Positions 54,737-62,963 of a stretch of 64,000 nt of DNA are shown one piece after another. The translations under genes and the position numbers were made by a program. Each line of letters begins with the position of its first letter. Within the stretch, counting starts at the first letter, position 1. The notes under the pieces were generated by a model that did not search any database, was not told where the DNA came from, and saw nothing but the letters and a program-made list of their open reading frames with translations. Origin of the DNA: Clostridium puniceum (lineage in GTDB: Bacteria; Bacillota; Clostridia; Clostridiales; Clostridiaceae); assembly GCF_002006345.1 (NCBI RefSeq), contig NZ_LZZM01000113.1, positions 20,731 to 84,730 of the forward strand, read 5' to 3'.

Positions 54737-56086
54737 ATGAATAATAAGAAATTAGCAAATAGAATATTGTTTTTTTTATTTCTAGGGTTTAGCATGATTA
54801 CACTTTTTAGAATATTTATTCTTGATAATTTTATAGTAGAATTGTTAAGTTTTACTATTGAGGCAGCTTTAGTTGGAGGGCTTGCAGATTGGTTTGCAGT
54901 TACAGCTTTATTTAAAAAGCCTTTAGGTTTTTCATGGCATACAGCAATCATACCTAAAAATCGAGAAAAGGTAATAGATGCGGTATCGGTTATGGTAGAA
55001 AATGAATTATTAAGCTCTAAATTTATTGAAAGTAAAGTAGAAGAGATTCCTATAATTAATTTACTTATTTCCTATATAGATAATTCCAATACAAAAAATA
55101 GTATAGTTAAATTAGTGGAAAAATATGCACAGGACATTTTAATAAAATTTGATACTAGTGAAATAGCAGAATACATAGAAGGTTTTTTAAAAGCTAAATT
55201 GAAAAATACAGATATATCTGTATGGACAAAAAAAATACTTGATTGGGCAATTGAAAAGGATGAATATGAGCATTTTTTGCAAGCTATAATTGAAGGGTTG
55301 ATAATTATAGCAAGGAAAGATAGTACCAAAGAGGAGATATATAAAATAATTAATGATGCGGTACAAGAAAGTAAAAATAAAACTACAGGACTTAAGCTTA
55401 TGTTTTTTGAATTGGCACTTGATATAGCACAAGAAACTAATAGCATAAATATTCACGATGCAGCTGAGTCTTTGCAAAAAGAATTAATTGATAAATTAAC
55501 AAGTATGAAAGATAAGAATGATCCAATTCATATAAGGTTAGACCAAATGTTTAAGGAAGCTGCTAAAAGATTGGAAACAGATAGTTCAACCTCAAACTCT
55601 ATAGAAATATGGAAAGAAGAAATAATGAGTAGAATTCAATTGAAGACGGAACTTAAAAATTTAATAAATGGAGCCATAAAAATTGCTGCTAATGACCCAC
55701 CTCAATTAGAAAAATATGTTGGTGGAGTGAGCACATCAAATGACTCTCAATTAATTCAATGGCTTATTGCTCAAGTGAACAAGTATTGGAATAACCTTAA
55801 ACAAGATGAGAAAATTAAAAATTGGTTAGAAGCATATATTAAAGAAAATCTTATGAAAGTTATTAAAGCTGAACATCATTTATTAGGAACCATGGTTAAG
55901 GAAACGCTAGGTACATTTACAAATGAAGCATTAAACGAATTTATTGAAAGTAAAGCTGGAAATGACTTACATTGGATTAGAATAAATGGTTCTATAGTAG
56001 GAGCTGCTGTTGGCATAATACTATATTTGTTTGTAAATTTATTTTATGGTCCTATTGTTGTTCCTATAATTAGAGGATGGTTTTAA
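54737..56086 (+). CDS. DUF445 membrane protein (copy 2)
   Basis: 449 residues from the ATG at 54737 behind GAGGTG; a TTG at 54722 lies at that site and is rejected. Same plan as copy 1: GLADWFAVTALFKKPLG and IIPKNREKV near the N terminus, a long helical centre, and GSIVGAAVGIILYLF as C-terminal membrane segment. The two proteins end with the same motif LxxIRINGS(V/I)VG, so they arose by duplication and may assemble together. No terminator is evident immediately after. Confidence 0.82.
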   Translation: MNNKKLANRILFFLFLGFSMITLFRIFILDNFIVELLSFTIEAALVGGLADWFAVTALFKKPLGFSWHTAIIPKNREKVIDAVSVMVENELLSSKFIESKVEEIPIINLLISYIDNSNTKNSIVKLVEKYAQDILIKFDTSEIAEYIEGFLKAKLKNTDISVWTKKILDWAIEKDEYEHFLQAIIEGLIIIARKDSTKEEIYKIINDAVQESKNKTTGLKLMFFELALDIAQETNSINIHDAAESLQKELIDKLTSMKDKNDPIHIRLDQMFKEAAKRLETDSSTSNSIEIWKEEIMSRIQLKTELKNLINGAIKIAANDPPQLEKYVGGVSTSNDSQLIQWLIAQVNKYWNNLKQDEKIKNWLEAYIKENLMKVIKAEHHLLGTMVKETLGTFTNEALNEFIESKAGNDLHWIRINGSIVGAAVGIILYLFVNLFYGPIVVPIIRGWF

Positions 56087-56226
56087 TGGAGACATTTAAC
56101 TTTTTAACATTTTTTTAAGCTTTTATGTACTTGAATTTAACAATTTAGTTATATTATAAAATAAAGGATAAGAGGGATTTAATAGGAAAATATAATTAAA
56201 ATATTTATTATGACAGAGAGGTTATT

Positions 56227-56487
56227 ATGATAAAGAAAATTAAGGAATTGGAAATAAGAAATATAGTTACACTAAAGGATAAAGAAGTATTGAATACTGC
56301 GCTAAGGGGAATAAATGGGTGGAATTTTAATCCAATAGCAGTAGTTACAAATGGGATGGAAGATTACTATTTTATATGTAAGGTGAAAACAATAATAGAA
56401 AACTTGCAGATGGAGATGGCAAAAGTATACGTTCAGATTCAAGAAGGAAAGAGTCCTAAATTATTAGCTATAGAAGAAATATCATAG
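56227..56487 (+). CDS. Small protein of unknown function
   Basis: 86 residues after AGAGAGG. Mixed alpha/beta composition with KIKELEIRNIVTLKDKEVLN and WNFNPIAVVTNGMEDYYFIC; no signal peptide or membrane helix, no motif recognised. It stands alone behind a 140-base leader. Coding is supported by the ribosome site and normal codon usage rather than by homology. Confidence 0.6.
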   Translation: MIKKIKELEIRNIVTLKDKEVLNTALRGINGWNFNPIAVVTNGMEDYYFICKVKTIIENLQMEMAKVYVQIQEGKSPKLLAIEEIS

Positions 56488-56679
56488 AAAAATTATGAAG
56501 TAAATTATATTTTTCCTTCTATTAATTATCTCGTAATTGGTATTTAATTATGCTAAAAGCATTGTAGAGATTGTAACTTAAATGGAGGCGCAAAATAATC
56601 ATAGGAATATCAATATTTTACGCTTTATGTAAAGTTTCTTAGAATTACGTAGAAAATAAAATTTGTTTAATACTAAAAG

Positions 56680-56725
56680 ATGTCTAACCCGGTGACATAA
56701 ATTGACGCAGGGTTAGACATTATTT
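56680..56725. terminator. Terminator between 56227 and cupin genes
   Basis: ATGTCTAACCC (56680-56690) pairs perfectly with 56710-56720 around a 19-base loop. T-rich after; serves the minus-strand cupin gene as well. Confidence 0.6.
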
Positions 56726-56748
56726 GTTTATTTCTAATTATCAGCATC

Positions 56749-57339
56749 TTACTCGTTGGGTTTAGTAACTTGAACTACACTATGAGGATGATGAGGTGGT
56801 GCATAGATAGAGTATACTTTAAGAGGTTTATTGCCTGTGTTAATAATATTGTGCCAGATACCATATGGTATCAGGATTGCAAAGTCATCACGGATGTTTG
56901 CTTGAAAATCTAAATTGTCTTTACTTTTTCCCATCTTAACAATTCCTTGTCCATCTTCAACACGTATGAATTGATCAGTGTCTGGATGAATTTCTAAACC
57001 TATATCATCACCAACATTAATGCTCATCAAAGTAACTTGAAGATATTCGCCTGTCCATAAAGCGGTACGGAAATTATTGTTTTGCTTAGTGGCTTCATCA
57101 ATATTAACTACGTAAGCTTGTGGCCCATAGTCTTGCAAGGTGATTTTATTATTGTCCATTTCTGATTGTAAATAATCAGCTCTTAAATCACCCTCCATTT
57201 CATCAAAAAGTGTATTATATGGGACATATCGAAAATGAGAACTCGGATAGCCCCAATTATCATTACTATATATGTCGTATGAGTTATAACTTGATGTTTC
57301 AGTGGAATAGTCCACTGAATACATTCTATTATTATGCAT
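56749..57339 (-). CDS. Cupin-domain protein
   Basis: 196 residues. The N-terminal about 75 residues are Tyr/Asn/Ser-rich and look flexible. A single cupin barrel covers about 90-190: IGLEIHPDTDQFIRVEDGQG (cupin motif 1 with two His/Asp-type ligands and Glu) and PYGIWHNIINTG (motif 2 with His), ending YAPPHHPHS. Cupins of this class bind a divalent metal and bind or isomerise sugars or small acids. The Tyr-rich leader is unusual and may be a coat-like or adhesive extension. Single gene; function not assignable. Confidence 0.8.
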   Translation of the reverse strand: MHNNRMYSVDYSTETSSYNSYDIYSNDNWGYPSSHFRYVPYNTLFDEMEGDLRADYLQSEMDNNKITLQDYGPQAYVVNIDEATKQNNNFRTALWTGEYLQVTLMSINVGDDIGLEIHPDTDQFIRVEDGQGIVKMGKSKDNLDFQANIRDDFAILIPYGIWHNIINTGNKPLKVYSIYAPPHHPHSVVQVTKPNE

Positions 57340-57490
57340 ATTTTTTTATCCTTTATATTGTTTCAGAATTATAATATGTTTTATTTTTTGTAAATGTGCT
57401 GCATTAATTATAGATGATTCGTACTTTCATATATGGCACTTCCATGTGCACACAATATCTAGAAACTACTTAGTAATTTAGTATTGCGAA

Positions 57491-57693
57491 CTATCGTTCA
57501 TTATTTTTAACACCAATAGTAATTAATTTACCTAATGCTTTAAAGATTTTATCTGCATATTCAAGGCTTATCTCTTTTTTACCACTTTCCCAGTATTCAA
57601 TCGCCCTTGAAGTACACCCAGTTGCTTGTGCTAACTTTTTTCAGATAAATTCTGTTTAGTTCTTTCTGTAGCTATCATTAAATCTATATCCAT
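57491..57693 (-). pseudogene. Frameshifted XRE-family HTH gene
   Basis: From an ATG at 57693 (sharing bases with the upstream stop, TAATG) the minus strand reads MDIDLMIATERTKQNLSEK and then stops. Adding one A to the six-A run restores KLAQATGCTSRAIEYWESGK and EISLEYADKIFKALGK, a standard HTH_3 domain ending at 57491. A single-base deletion in the homopolymer has therefore broken the gene, unless it is a sequencing error or a phase-variable switch. Confidence 0.65.
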
Positions 57694-57887
57694 TAAACTT
57701 CCTCCAAATCTTTCAAAACAAAATCGGTACCACACATATTACCTGAAAATCCTGCTTCAACCCCTTCTTGTTCTTCTATATCTAGTCCATTCTTAAAAAT
57801 CGATCTAATAATATCTTGTGATAAACTATCAAATTTTTCTTTTGGTATATTACTTATTTCAATTTGCATTTTATTTGTATAAGCCAT
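57693..57887 (-). CDS. Small protein upstream of the HTH gene
   Basis: 64 residues, acidic, with NMCGTDFVLKDLEEV at the end; no family recognised. It starts behind GGGAGGGA and its stop overlaps the start of the HTH gene, a toxin/antitoxin-like or cassette-like arrangement. Such an arrangement of a small protein and an XRE regulator is suggestive, but no toxin motif can be shown. Confidence 0.5.
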   Translation of the reverse strand: MAYTNKMQIEISNIPKEKFDSLSQDIIRSIFKNGLDIEEQEGVEAGFSGNMCGTDFVLKDLEEV

Positions 57888-57912
57888 TGCTCTATCCCTC
57901 CCAATTTTAAAA

Positions 57913-57968
57913 TTACGTATTAAAAAAATCGCAAATTCAATCTCTTGAATAAATGCGATTTTACAATA
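57913..57968 (-). terminator. Terminator of the 58009 gene
   Basis: AAATCGCA pairs with TGCGATTT, with an outer TTACGTATT/AATACGT arm. The inner arm matches the 3' part of the boxA-like repeat family of this region (TGAATAATGCGATATT type). Confidence 0.5.
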
Positions 57969-58008
57969 CGTTATTTATTTTATCGATTTATAATTTAAGA
58001 ATAATGTG

Positions 58009-58308
58009 TTATTCAATATAAATAGTCCATTTCTTGCATTTATTACACAAGTATATAGCGAAATCTAATGTTTCATCAGCGGCATCTAAATCGAAAGTAA
58101 AAATGTTTTCTTTTTCGATAACTCCTATATCCCTATGCCAGACACTAAATCTTTCTGCATTACATTCCAGGCACTCAGAATCACATCTCCCGACATACTC
58201 AAAATCATCAATAGTTATTCCATTATCCTGTAAAAATTGAACTATAACTTCTTCATAATTTACATCTGAATGTCCAATAAAATTCTCTAATTTCAAAAAT
58301 TCACTCAT
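58009..58308 (-). CDS. Small protein with two CxxC pairs
   Basis: 99 residues from the ATG at 58308, behind GGGAGG; a longer frame to 58377 adds a hydrophobic stretch but has no ribosome site. Two Cys pairs, RCDSECLEC (about 48-56) and LCNKCKKW (about 87-94), suggest one zinc site. The N-terminal part FLQDNGITIDDFEYVG is helical-acidic. Family not recognised; small zinc proteins of this sort occur as immunity or accessory proteins (speculative). It is preceded, 230 bases upstream, by a minus-strand copy of the boxA-like repeat. Confidence 0.6.
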   Translation of the reverse strand: MSEFLKLENFIGHSDVNYEEVIVQFLQDNGITIDDFEYVGRCDSECLECNAERFSVWHRDIGVIEKENIFTFDLDAADETLDFAIYLCNKCKKWTIYIE

Positions 58309-58541
58309 ACAAAACCTCCCATAAAATACTGTACATGTTATAAAAATGATTATAACTAGAACCATATGCAAATTCAAACTACAATAACTTATTTAATGTC
58401 TATCAGAATATATTAAACACTAATATCGTACAAATTTTATGGATTTTCAAAGTATATATTGACTACCTATTATTTTTAGGATATTATATACTGCCTTTTT
58501 TAAATATAAATCTAATAATTTATAATGTTTTACATATTATA

Positions 58542-58596
58542 AATATCGCATTATTTAATTTTCAAAGAACTATTTTTATTTACTACGTCAAATTTA
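58542..58596 (-). repeat. boxA-like leader repeat, copy R0
   Basis: On the minus strand: TTGACGTAGTAAATAAAAA, then TAGTTCTTTGAAAATTAAAT and AATGCGATATT. Same order of elements as copies R1-R3 and upstream of the minus-strand 58009 gene. A TATAAT follows it directly. Confidence 0.65.
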
Positions 58597-58787
58597 CAAC
58601 TACTGAACCTATAAGAATTACGCATACTTTTTATCTATAATTACTCTGATTTATTTTTTAACTAATTACATAATATATATATTTTTCATAACATATTACT
58701 GAAAGGTGATGATATGTTATAAAAAGGTATTTTACATTAATTTTATTTTCAAAATTATTTAGTTGCTACATCGTATCTAGATATTGC

Positions 58788-58999
58788 AAACTATATAATG
58801 TTTTTGATTCAAAGAGAAATCAAGGCGCTGAGAATGAAAATATTATTAAAGCACTTGACCAAGACTTTAATCTTTTTGTAATACAACCAATCACTTCAAA
58901 AATATGGTTTTAGGTAACTATACTCTTAATGGCACAAATTATAAATTTGATGAAACAGGTAATACAATTAGAATACCGTACTATGAATATACAAAATGA
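58788..58999 (+). pseudogene. Frame-disrupted gene remnant
   Basis: Two adjoining frames read FDSKRNQGAENENIIKALDQ through VIQPITSK and then, after a shift near 58900, NYTLNGTNYKFDETGNTIRI with PYYEYTK and a stop. No start codon or ribosome site. The C-terminal part resembles exported repeat-type sequence, but no family is assigned. The neighbouring stretch 58600-58787 shows nothing. Confidence 0.4.
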
Positions 59000-59130
59000 T
59001 TATAAATTTTAAATTATATGTTTTAATAGTTACATCTTTATATATCATATCATTTTAAAATTTTTATTTCTAATGGGCTTCTACTTGTAGGAGCTTGTAT
59101 TTTTATTTAATATCACTCACTCTTTACAAT

Positions 59131-59400
59131 TTATGCATCTACTCTTGGAATAAAATCTTTACACTTCTTAATATTAATATATTCAATTTCATCTTCATTT
59201 CTTGAAACCTCTATATATCCAAATTTCTCGTATAAATGTTGACTGCCTATGCTAAATACAGGAGTAGAAAGTTGCCATTCATTTATTTCTGAATATGTTT
59301 TCTCAACCAATTCCAGTACTCTATAACCATATCCTTTTCCTTGAAATAATGGTTTTATAACAAAATCCTCAAAACGCATTTTATTATCTCCCAATGGCAT
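59131..59400 (-). pseudogene. GNAT acetyltransferase fragment (C-terminal half)
   Basis: 89 codons: FVIKPLFQGKGYGYRVLELVE is the acetyl-CoA-binding motif A of GNAT enzymes (Q/RxxGxG/A), followed by the C-terminal strand region LYEKFGYIEVS. The N-terminal half is absent and the sequence changes abruptly at 59400. There is no ribosome site before the ATG. Best read as a truncated gene. Confidence 0.6.
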
Positions 59401-59402
59401 AA

Positions 59403-59621
59403 GGGTTTTGGTTTATAACTTGGTTTATTAAAGATTGGACTTCTCATCCAGGTTTTAGAAAGGCCAATAAGTTTTCTGATGATTATTATACTGAGAGTTA
59501 TGAGCTTATACATGACTTGAGTTATTGGTACTTTATAGAGGAATCTATCTTTATTGAAGAAAAAGACTTTGAAGAAGAAATTAAGATTTTAGAATCATAT
59601 GTTAAAAAATTAATATTATAG
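59403..59621 (+). pseudogene. C-terminal fragment of an unknown gene
   Basis: An open frame of 72 codons without start, opening directly after a TAA: DWTSHPGFRKANKFSDDYY, then YELIHDLSYWYFIEES to KKLIL and a stop. Amino-acid composition is protein-like. It faces the GNAT fragment head to head at 59400, marking a recombination junction. Confidence 0.4.
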
Positions 59622-59720
59622 ATTAAGTTTTGTGACGCAAAATTTTTTAAATTATGAATCAATAAAAATAAACATCAAAATAAACGTTGTTCTTAGTAAG
59701 GTCTAAATGCACAATACTAA

Positions 59721-59779
59721 ATTTGACGTAGTAAATAAAAAATTGATCTTTGAAAACTGAATAATGCGGTATTTGTAAA
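59721..59779 (+). repeat. boxA-like leader repeat, copy R1
   Basis: TTGACGTAGTAAATAAAAAA, then TTGATCTTTGAAAACTGAAT, then AATGCGGTATTTGTAAA. It lies 128 bases before the start of the secreted-protein gene at 59907, in its orientation. Confidence 0.7.
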
Positions 59780-59906
59780 TTTTTAATCAAGATAATTTTT
59801 TTTGGTGAAATATAATTTGTAATATATGTAAAATTGTGGCATAATAATTTTAGGAAGTTATAGCACAATTTAGAATATATATATTAAATTTTAAGGGGGA
59901 ATTAAA

Positions 59907-60461
59907 TTGAAAAAGATGTTATCTTTTATTTTATCAATACTTATGGTAAGTATTGGCGGTATTACTGCTTTTGCGGCAGAGCCTACTGTTGAAGAAAACA
60001 ATAACATTAAAAAGATAGAAGTATCTTTAGGCAATGTTATGGATTTATCTAATATAGCAAATAGCTCCTGTACGCAAGTGCTTTCGAAAGATTCTGGAAA
60101 CTTAATAAACAAAACAGGTATAGTTACGACCGTTGGACAGTTTGTAGATTTTACAAAAGTAATACCAGCAGGTTCGACTATAGCTAGTATAACTATATAT
60201 TGCCCTACTGATGTAAAAATTAGTCAAGGAAAATACACAACAATTGATAATTTTATTATTAGTAATGGTTCAGATAAAACTGCGGTTAAATTTCTTAGGA
60301 CTAATACGCCGACATCAAGGTGTAAAACAACTTTTTTTAAAGATGCTCAAGCTAATATAAAATGGTTTGTTCAAATACAGGGAACTGTTCTTTCACAATA
60401 TACTGGAATGGATGGCATCACTGTATTTGGTGGAAGTAAAATGATTATTGAATATAAGTAA
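59907..60461 (+). CDS. Small secreted protein
   Basis: 184 residues, TTG start after AAGGGGGA. Signal peptide: KKMLSFILSILMVSIGGITAFAAE, cleavage after AFA. The mature protein is Ser/Thr/Ile-rich and likely all beta (IKKIEVSLGNVMDLSN, then VDFTKVIPAGSTIASITIYC, WFVQIQGTVLSQY). It resembles small exported clostridial proteins but no family was recognised. It forms a one-gene unit with an upstream boxA-like repeat and a downstream hairpin, like its neighbours. Confidence 0.65.
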   Translation: MKKMLSFILSILMVSIGGITAFAAEPTVEENNNIKKIEVSLGNVMDLSNIANSSCTQVLSKDSGNLINKTGIVTTVGQFVDFTKVIPAGSTIASITIYCPTDVKISQGKYTTIDNFIISNGSDKTAVKFLRTNTPTSRCKTTFFKDAQANIKWFVQIQGTVLSQYTGMDGITVFGGSKMIIEYK

Positions 60462-60535
60462 TCATTTTAAATAATTATGCTATAACTATTCTTAATCAGT
60501 TTTGTTAGTTATTAGAATTAATAAAGATAAAATTC

Positions 60536-60578
60536 AAATACCGTATTATTCAAAAAGTGAATATGCGGTATTTTTATT
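60536..60578 (+). terminator. Terminator of the 59907 gene
   Basis: AAATACCGTATTATTCA pairs with TGAATATGCGGTATTT (one bulge) and runs into TTTTT. Its 5' arm is the reverse complement of the end of repeat R1 (TGAATAATGCGGTATTT). Confidence 0.75.
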
Positions 60579-60620
60579 TTTTAATACTACGTAATACTTA
60601 GATTTTAGGCAAATTGTAAA

Positions 60621-60680
60621 ATTGACGCAGCAACTTATAAAAAATTGTTCTTTGAAAACTGAATAGTGTGACATTTACAA
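60621..60680 (+). repeat. boxA-like leader repeat, copy R2
   Basis: ATTGACGCAGCAACTTATAA, then TTGTTCTTTGAAAACTGAAT, then AGTGTGACATTTACAA. It lies 90 bases before the 60770 gene; a TATAAT occurs 30 bases after the TTGAAA core. Confidence 0.75.
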
Positions 60681-60769
60681 TATGAGTTATAATTGGATTA
60701 TAATAGTTAACAAATATATCATTGAATTATAGTAACTAAAAAATATATAGTTTCAGGAGGTATTAAAAA

Positions 60770-61393
60770 TTGAAAAAAGATTTTGATTTAACAAAAGTTA
60801 CTACACCAATATTGTTAGAACTTTTAAAGGATGAAATTCCATCACCAGAGTGTTTTCTGAAAGAGTGCAAATTATCTCTTCCAAACTTTGAGAATACCAT
60901 TGATAAAAAGTTTCCGATTGACTTAATAAAATTTATTTCTATGCCATTATGGGTATACATAAATTTAAAAAATAAGTTAGGTCCTGAAAAAGCATTTGAA
61001 ATAATGCGAATAGCATTACTTACAGGTGGAGTTGCAAAACAAAGTATTTTATTTGACTCTATTAATAAACCAAGAACTTTTGAGAATTTTATTGAACAGG
61101 AATTGCAAATCAATAAAACAGGAACAACTAAATGGAATAGCCTAGAAATAATTTGTAGGGATAAAAGCAAATTTGAAATAAAAATAACTAAATGCCTTTA
61201 TCATGAATTAACAACTTCGCTACAAATTCCAGAAGCAACAAAATTAATTTGCCAAGTGGATAATGCAGTATTTAATTCTTACTTACCTGAAGAAATCGTA
61301 TTTCATCGTGATGGTTTGAATCGACGTATTGCAGATGGATGTAATGAATGTCACTTTGTTTGGAAATACAAAAATAAAATTGAACGTAAATAA
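60770..61393 (+). CDS. ATC hydrolase-like protein (PF14196 type)
   Basis: 207 residues, TTG start after AGGAGG. The C-terminal half carries the pattern of L-2-amino-thiazoline-4-carboxylic acid hydrolase family proteins: FEIKITKCLYHELTTSLQIP, then CQVDNAVFNSYLPE and FHRDGLNRRIADGCNECHF. The N-terminal half is helical. Members hydrolyse small ring amides or are of unknown function; the real substrate is not predictable. Alone between a boxA-like repeat and a hairpin-like stretch (ATCGCATTATTCG). The GC content is like its neighbours. Confidence 0.65.
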   Translation: MKKDFDLTKVTTPILLELLKDEIPSPECFLKECKLSLPNFENTIDKKFPIDLIKFISMPLWVYINLKNKLGPEKAFEIMRIALLTGGVAKQSILFDSINKPRTFENFIEQELQINKTGTTKWNSLEIICRDKSKFEIKITKCLYHELTTSLQIPEATKLICQVDNAVFNSYLPEEIVFHRDGLNRRIADGCNECHFVWKYKNKIERK

Positions 61394-61500
61394 TTGTTAA
61401 TATTCTATATTATGAAAGAATAAAAATAAATAACGAATTGTAAATCGCATTATTCGAGACATTGAATTTGTAATTTTATTAGTACACCATATTATTATTT

Positions 61501-61556
61501 GATTAAGTAAATAAAAAATATGTTCTTTGAAAACTGAATAGTGTGATATTCACAAA
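61501..61556 (+). repeat. boxA-like leader repeat, copy R3
   Basis: GATTAAGTAAATAAAAAA, then TATGTTCTTTGAAAACTGAA, then TAGTGTGATATTCACAA. It lies 57 bases before the GNAT gene at 61613. TATAAT again 30 bases after TTGAAA. Confidence 0.75.
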
Positions 61557-61612
61557 ATATGCTATAATTAACTAAAAGATAAATAGTAATTTGCAGAGGA
61601 GAAAAGAACAGT

Positions 61613-62032
61613 ATGAAACTTGTTTATGAAGCGCCGGAAGCCCAAGACTATGTGAGCCTTCGGCTACGTTCCGGGATGGGGGATAAAGATTTAAATAGAA
61701 GCCAGATCGCCTTAAAGAATTCCTTGTTCACAGTATGCCTGTATGATAAAGAAGAACTGATTGGATTCGGCAGAGTAGTTGGCGATGGCGGTATAACCTA
61801 CATTGTCAGCGATATTATGGTAGATAAGAAGTATCAGCGAAAAGGTTATGCAGAGCAAATTATGAAGGCAATTGATAGTTACTTTGAAGAGAATACACAC
61901 GAGGACAGTTACATTTGTCTAATAGCAAATAAGCCTGCTGACCTGCTATATAACAAGCATCAATTTGAGTACTTATCAGAAAATAAGTGTGGAATGTTGC
62001 GAAAACAAAATAAAGAAAAAAGCAATTGTTAA
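61613..62032 (+). CDS. GNAT family N-acetyltransferase
   Basis: 139 residues after GAGGAG. Complete small GNAT fold: IGFGRVVGDGGITYIVSDIM (strands 3-4), DKKYQRKGYAEQIMKAI (motif A, Q-R-K-G-Y-A) and the C-terminal part LLYNKHQFEYLSENKCGM. Substrate unknown; relatives acetylate small amines or antibiotics. The 5' third is clearly richer in G and C than anything nearby (for example GCGCCGGAAGCCCAAG and CGTTCCGGGATGGGGG), so it was acquired from a less AT-rich donor. It has the usual boxA-like repeat in front. Confidence 0.85.
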   Translation: MKLVYEAPEAQDYVSLRLRSGMGDKDLNRSQIALKNSLFTVCLYDKEELIGFGRVVGDGGITYIVSDIMVDKKYQRKGYAEQIMKAIDSYFEENTHEDSYICLIANKPADLLYNKHQFEYLSENKCGMLRKQNKEKSNC

Positions 62033-62259
62033 AAATTCCGATTTGTAGAGTTACTTATAAAGGTTATATTACATCTAAAAATTTAATATATTATGACATT
62101 TATTTTATCGTTAATGAGTATGATGGTATACCTAAAATCACAGAACTAGATAAATACTCAGAATTAAAATGGTTTAAAATAAATGATATTACCAATTGCA
62201 TTATGAATATTAGAAAAGCAGTTCTTGATAATTATGAGGATAACATCCAGTATAGTTAA
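62026..62259 (+). pseudogene. NUDIX hydrolase C-terminal fragment
   Basis: 77 codons, opening at a TTG within the end of the GNAT gene. YYDIYFIVNEYDGIPKITEL, then ELKWFKINDI and NIRKAVLDNYEDNIQYS correspond to the part after the Nudix box in MutT-like proteins. The box itself (GX5EX7REUXEEXGU) is missing, so the product would be inactive. The stretch 62280-62520 has only short frames. Confidence 0.5.
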
Positions 62260-62520
62260 ATAATTCAAAGGTAGACTTATGAAGTACTTGAAAGAGAAAA
62301 CCTGTCAAGATTGGGCAAAAGAACATAATGCAGTACCTTTTATGGGATTAATGGGTTTGTAAAATTAAAATTGTGTAGTAATTAGTGAAAAATATTCTTA
62401 TAAAAGAATGACTATATAAATTTACATTTCAAGTTCTAATTTAAGGTTGAGTATTATAAATAGTAAATTTATTTGAAAAAGCTTAAAGTATTATATTAAG
62501 CCTGGAGGTTTTAATGTAAA

Positions 62521-62694
62521 AGAACCTTCATTTTTGGTGAAAAATCTTTACCAGATGATGACAAAATTGAACTGGAGAGACAAATGATAAATATTGAAGT
62601 TGTAGAATCAGCAGGACATTCTATGGCTTGGGAAAATCCAAAGGGATTAGCAGAAGCAATTAAGAAAGGTATTCTTTACGCAAGAGAATTATAG
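62521..62694 (+). pseudogene. Alpha/beta hydrolase C-terminal fragment
   Basis: 58 codons ending in a stop: FIFGEKSLPDDDKIELERQM, then VVESAGHSMAWENPKGLAEA and IKKGILYAREL. AGHSMAWENP is the catalytic-His region of alpha/beta hydrolases. There is no start codon in frame at a sensible place and no nucleophile elbow. Remnant only. Confidence 0.55.
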
Positions 62695-62836
62695 TATTTA
62701 GAAATACGACTAACCTTAAATTGAAATATATCTAAGCTTAGTCTTTTAGTATTTAATAAATAGGAGGGTTTACATATATCAAACAATCTTCTCTGTTATA
62801 TTTTTTAATTTACTGCGTACTTTCTATATTATCAAG

Positions 62837-62896
62837 ACTAATAGTAAATAAAAAAATACCACATCTTAATTTTTGAACTGAATAATGTGATATTTC
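62837..62896 (+). repeat. boxA-like leader repeat, degenerate copy R4
   Basis: GACTAATAGTAAATAAAAAA, an altered core TTTTTGAACTGAATAATG and TGATATTT. The boxA TTCTTTGAAAA core is lost. No gene follows in this orientation; the next gene is on the other strand. Confidence 0.45.
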
Positions 62897-62963
62897 AATC
62901 TATTATTTATTTTTTTTCTTAAAAATATTCACAAGTTAATCTCTAACAGATATGTTTATTCAT

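Noticed and set aside
58309..58377. N-terminal hydrophobic extension of the 58009 gene
   Set aside because: GGGAGG is placed correctly for the ATG at 58308, and nothing precedes the upstream ATG.
58542..61556. TTCTTTGAAAACTGAA copies as evidence of rRNA operons
   Set aside because: No 16S, 23S or tRNA sequence is next to any copy; only the leader-type motif is present.
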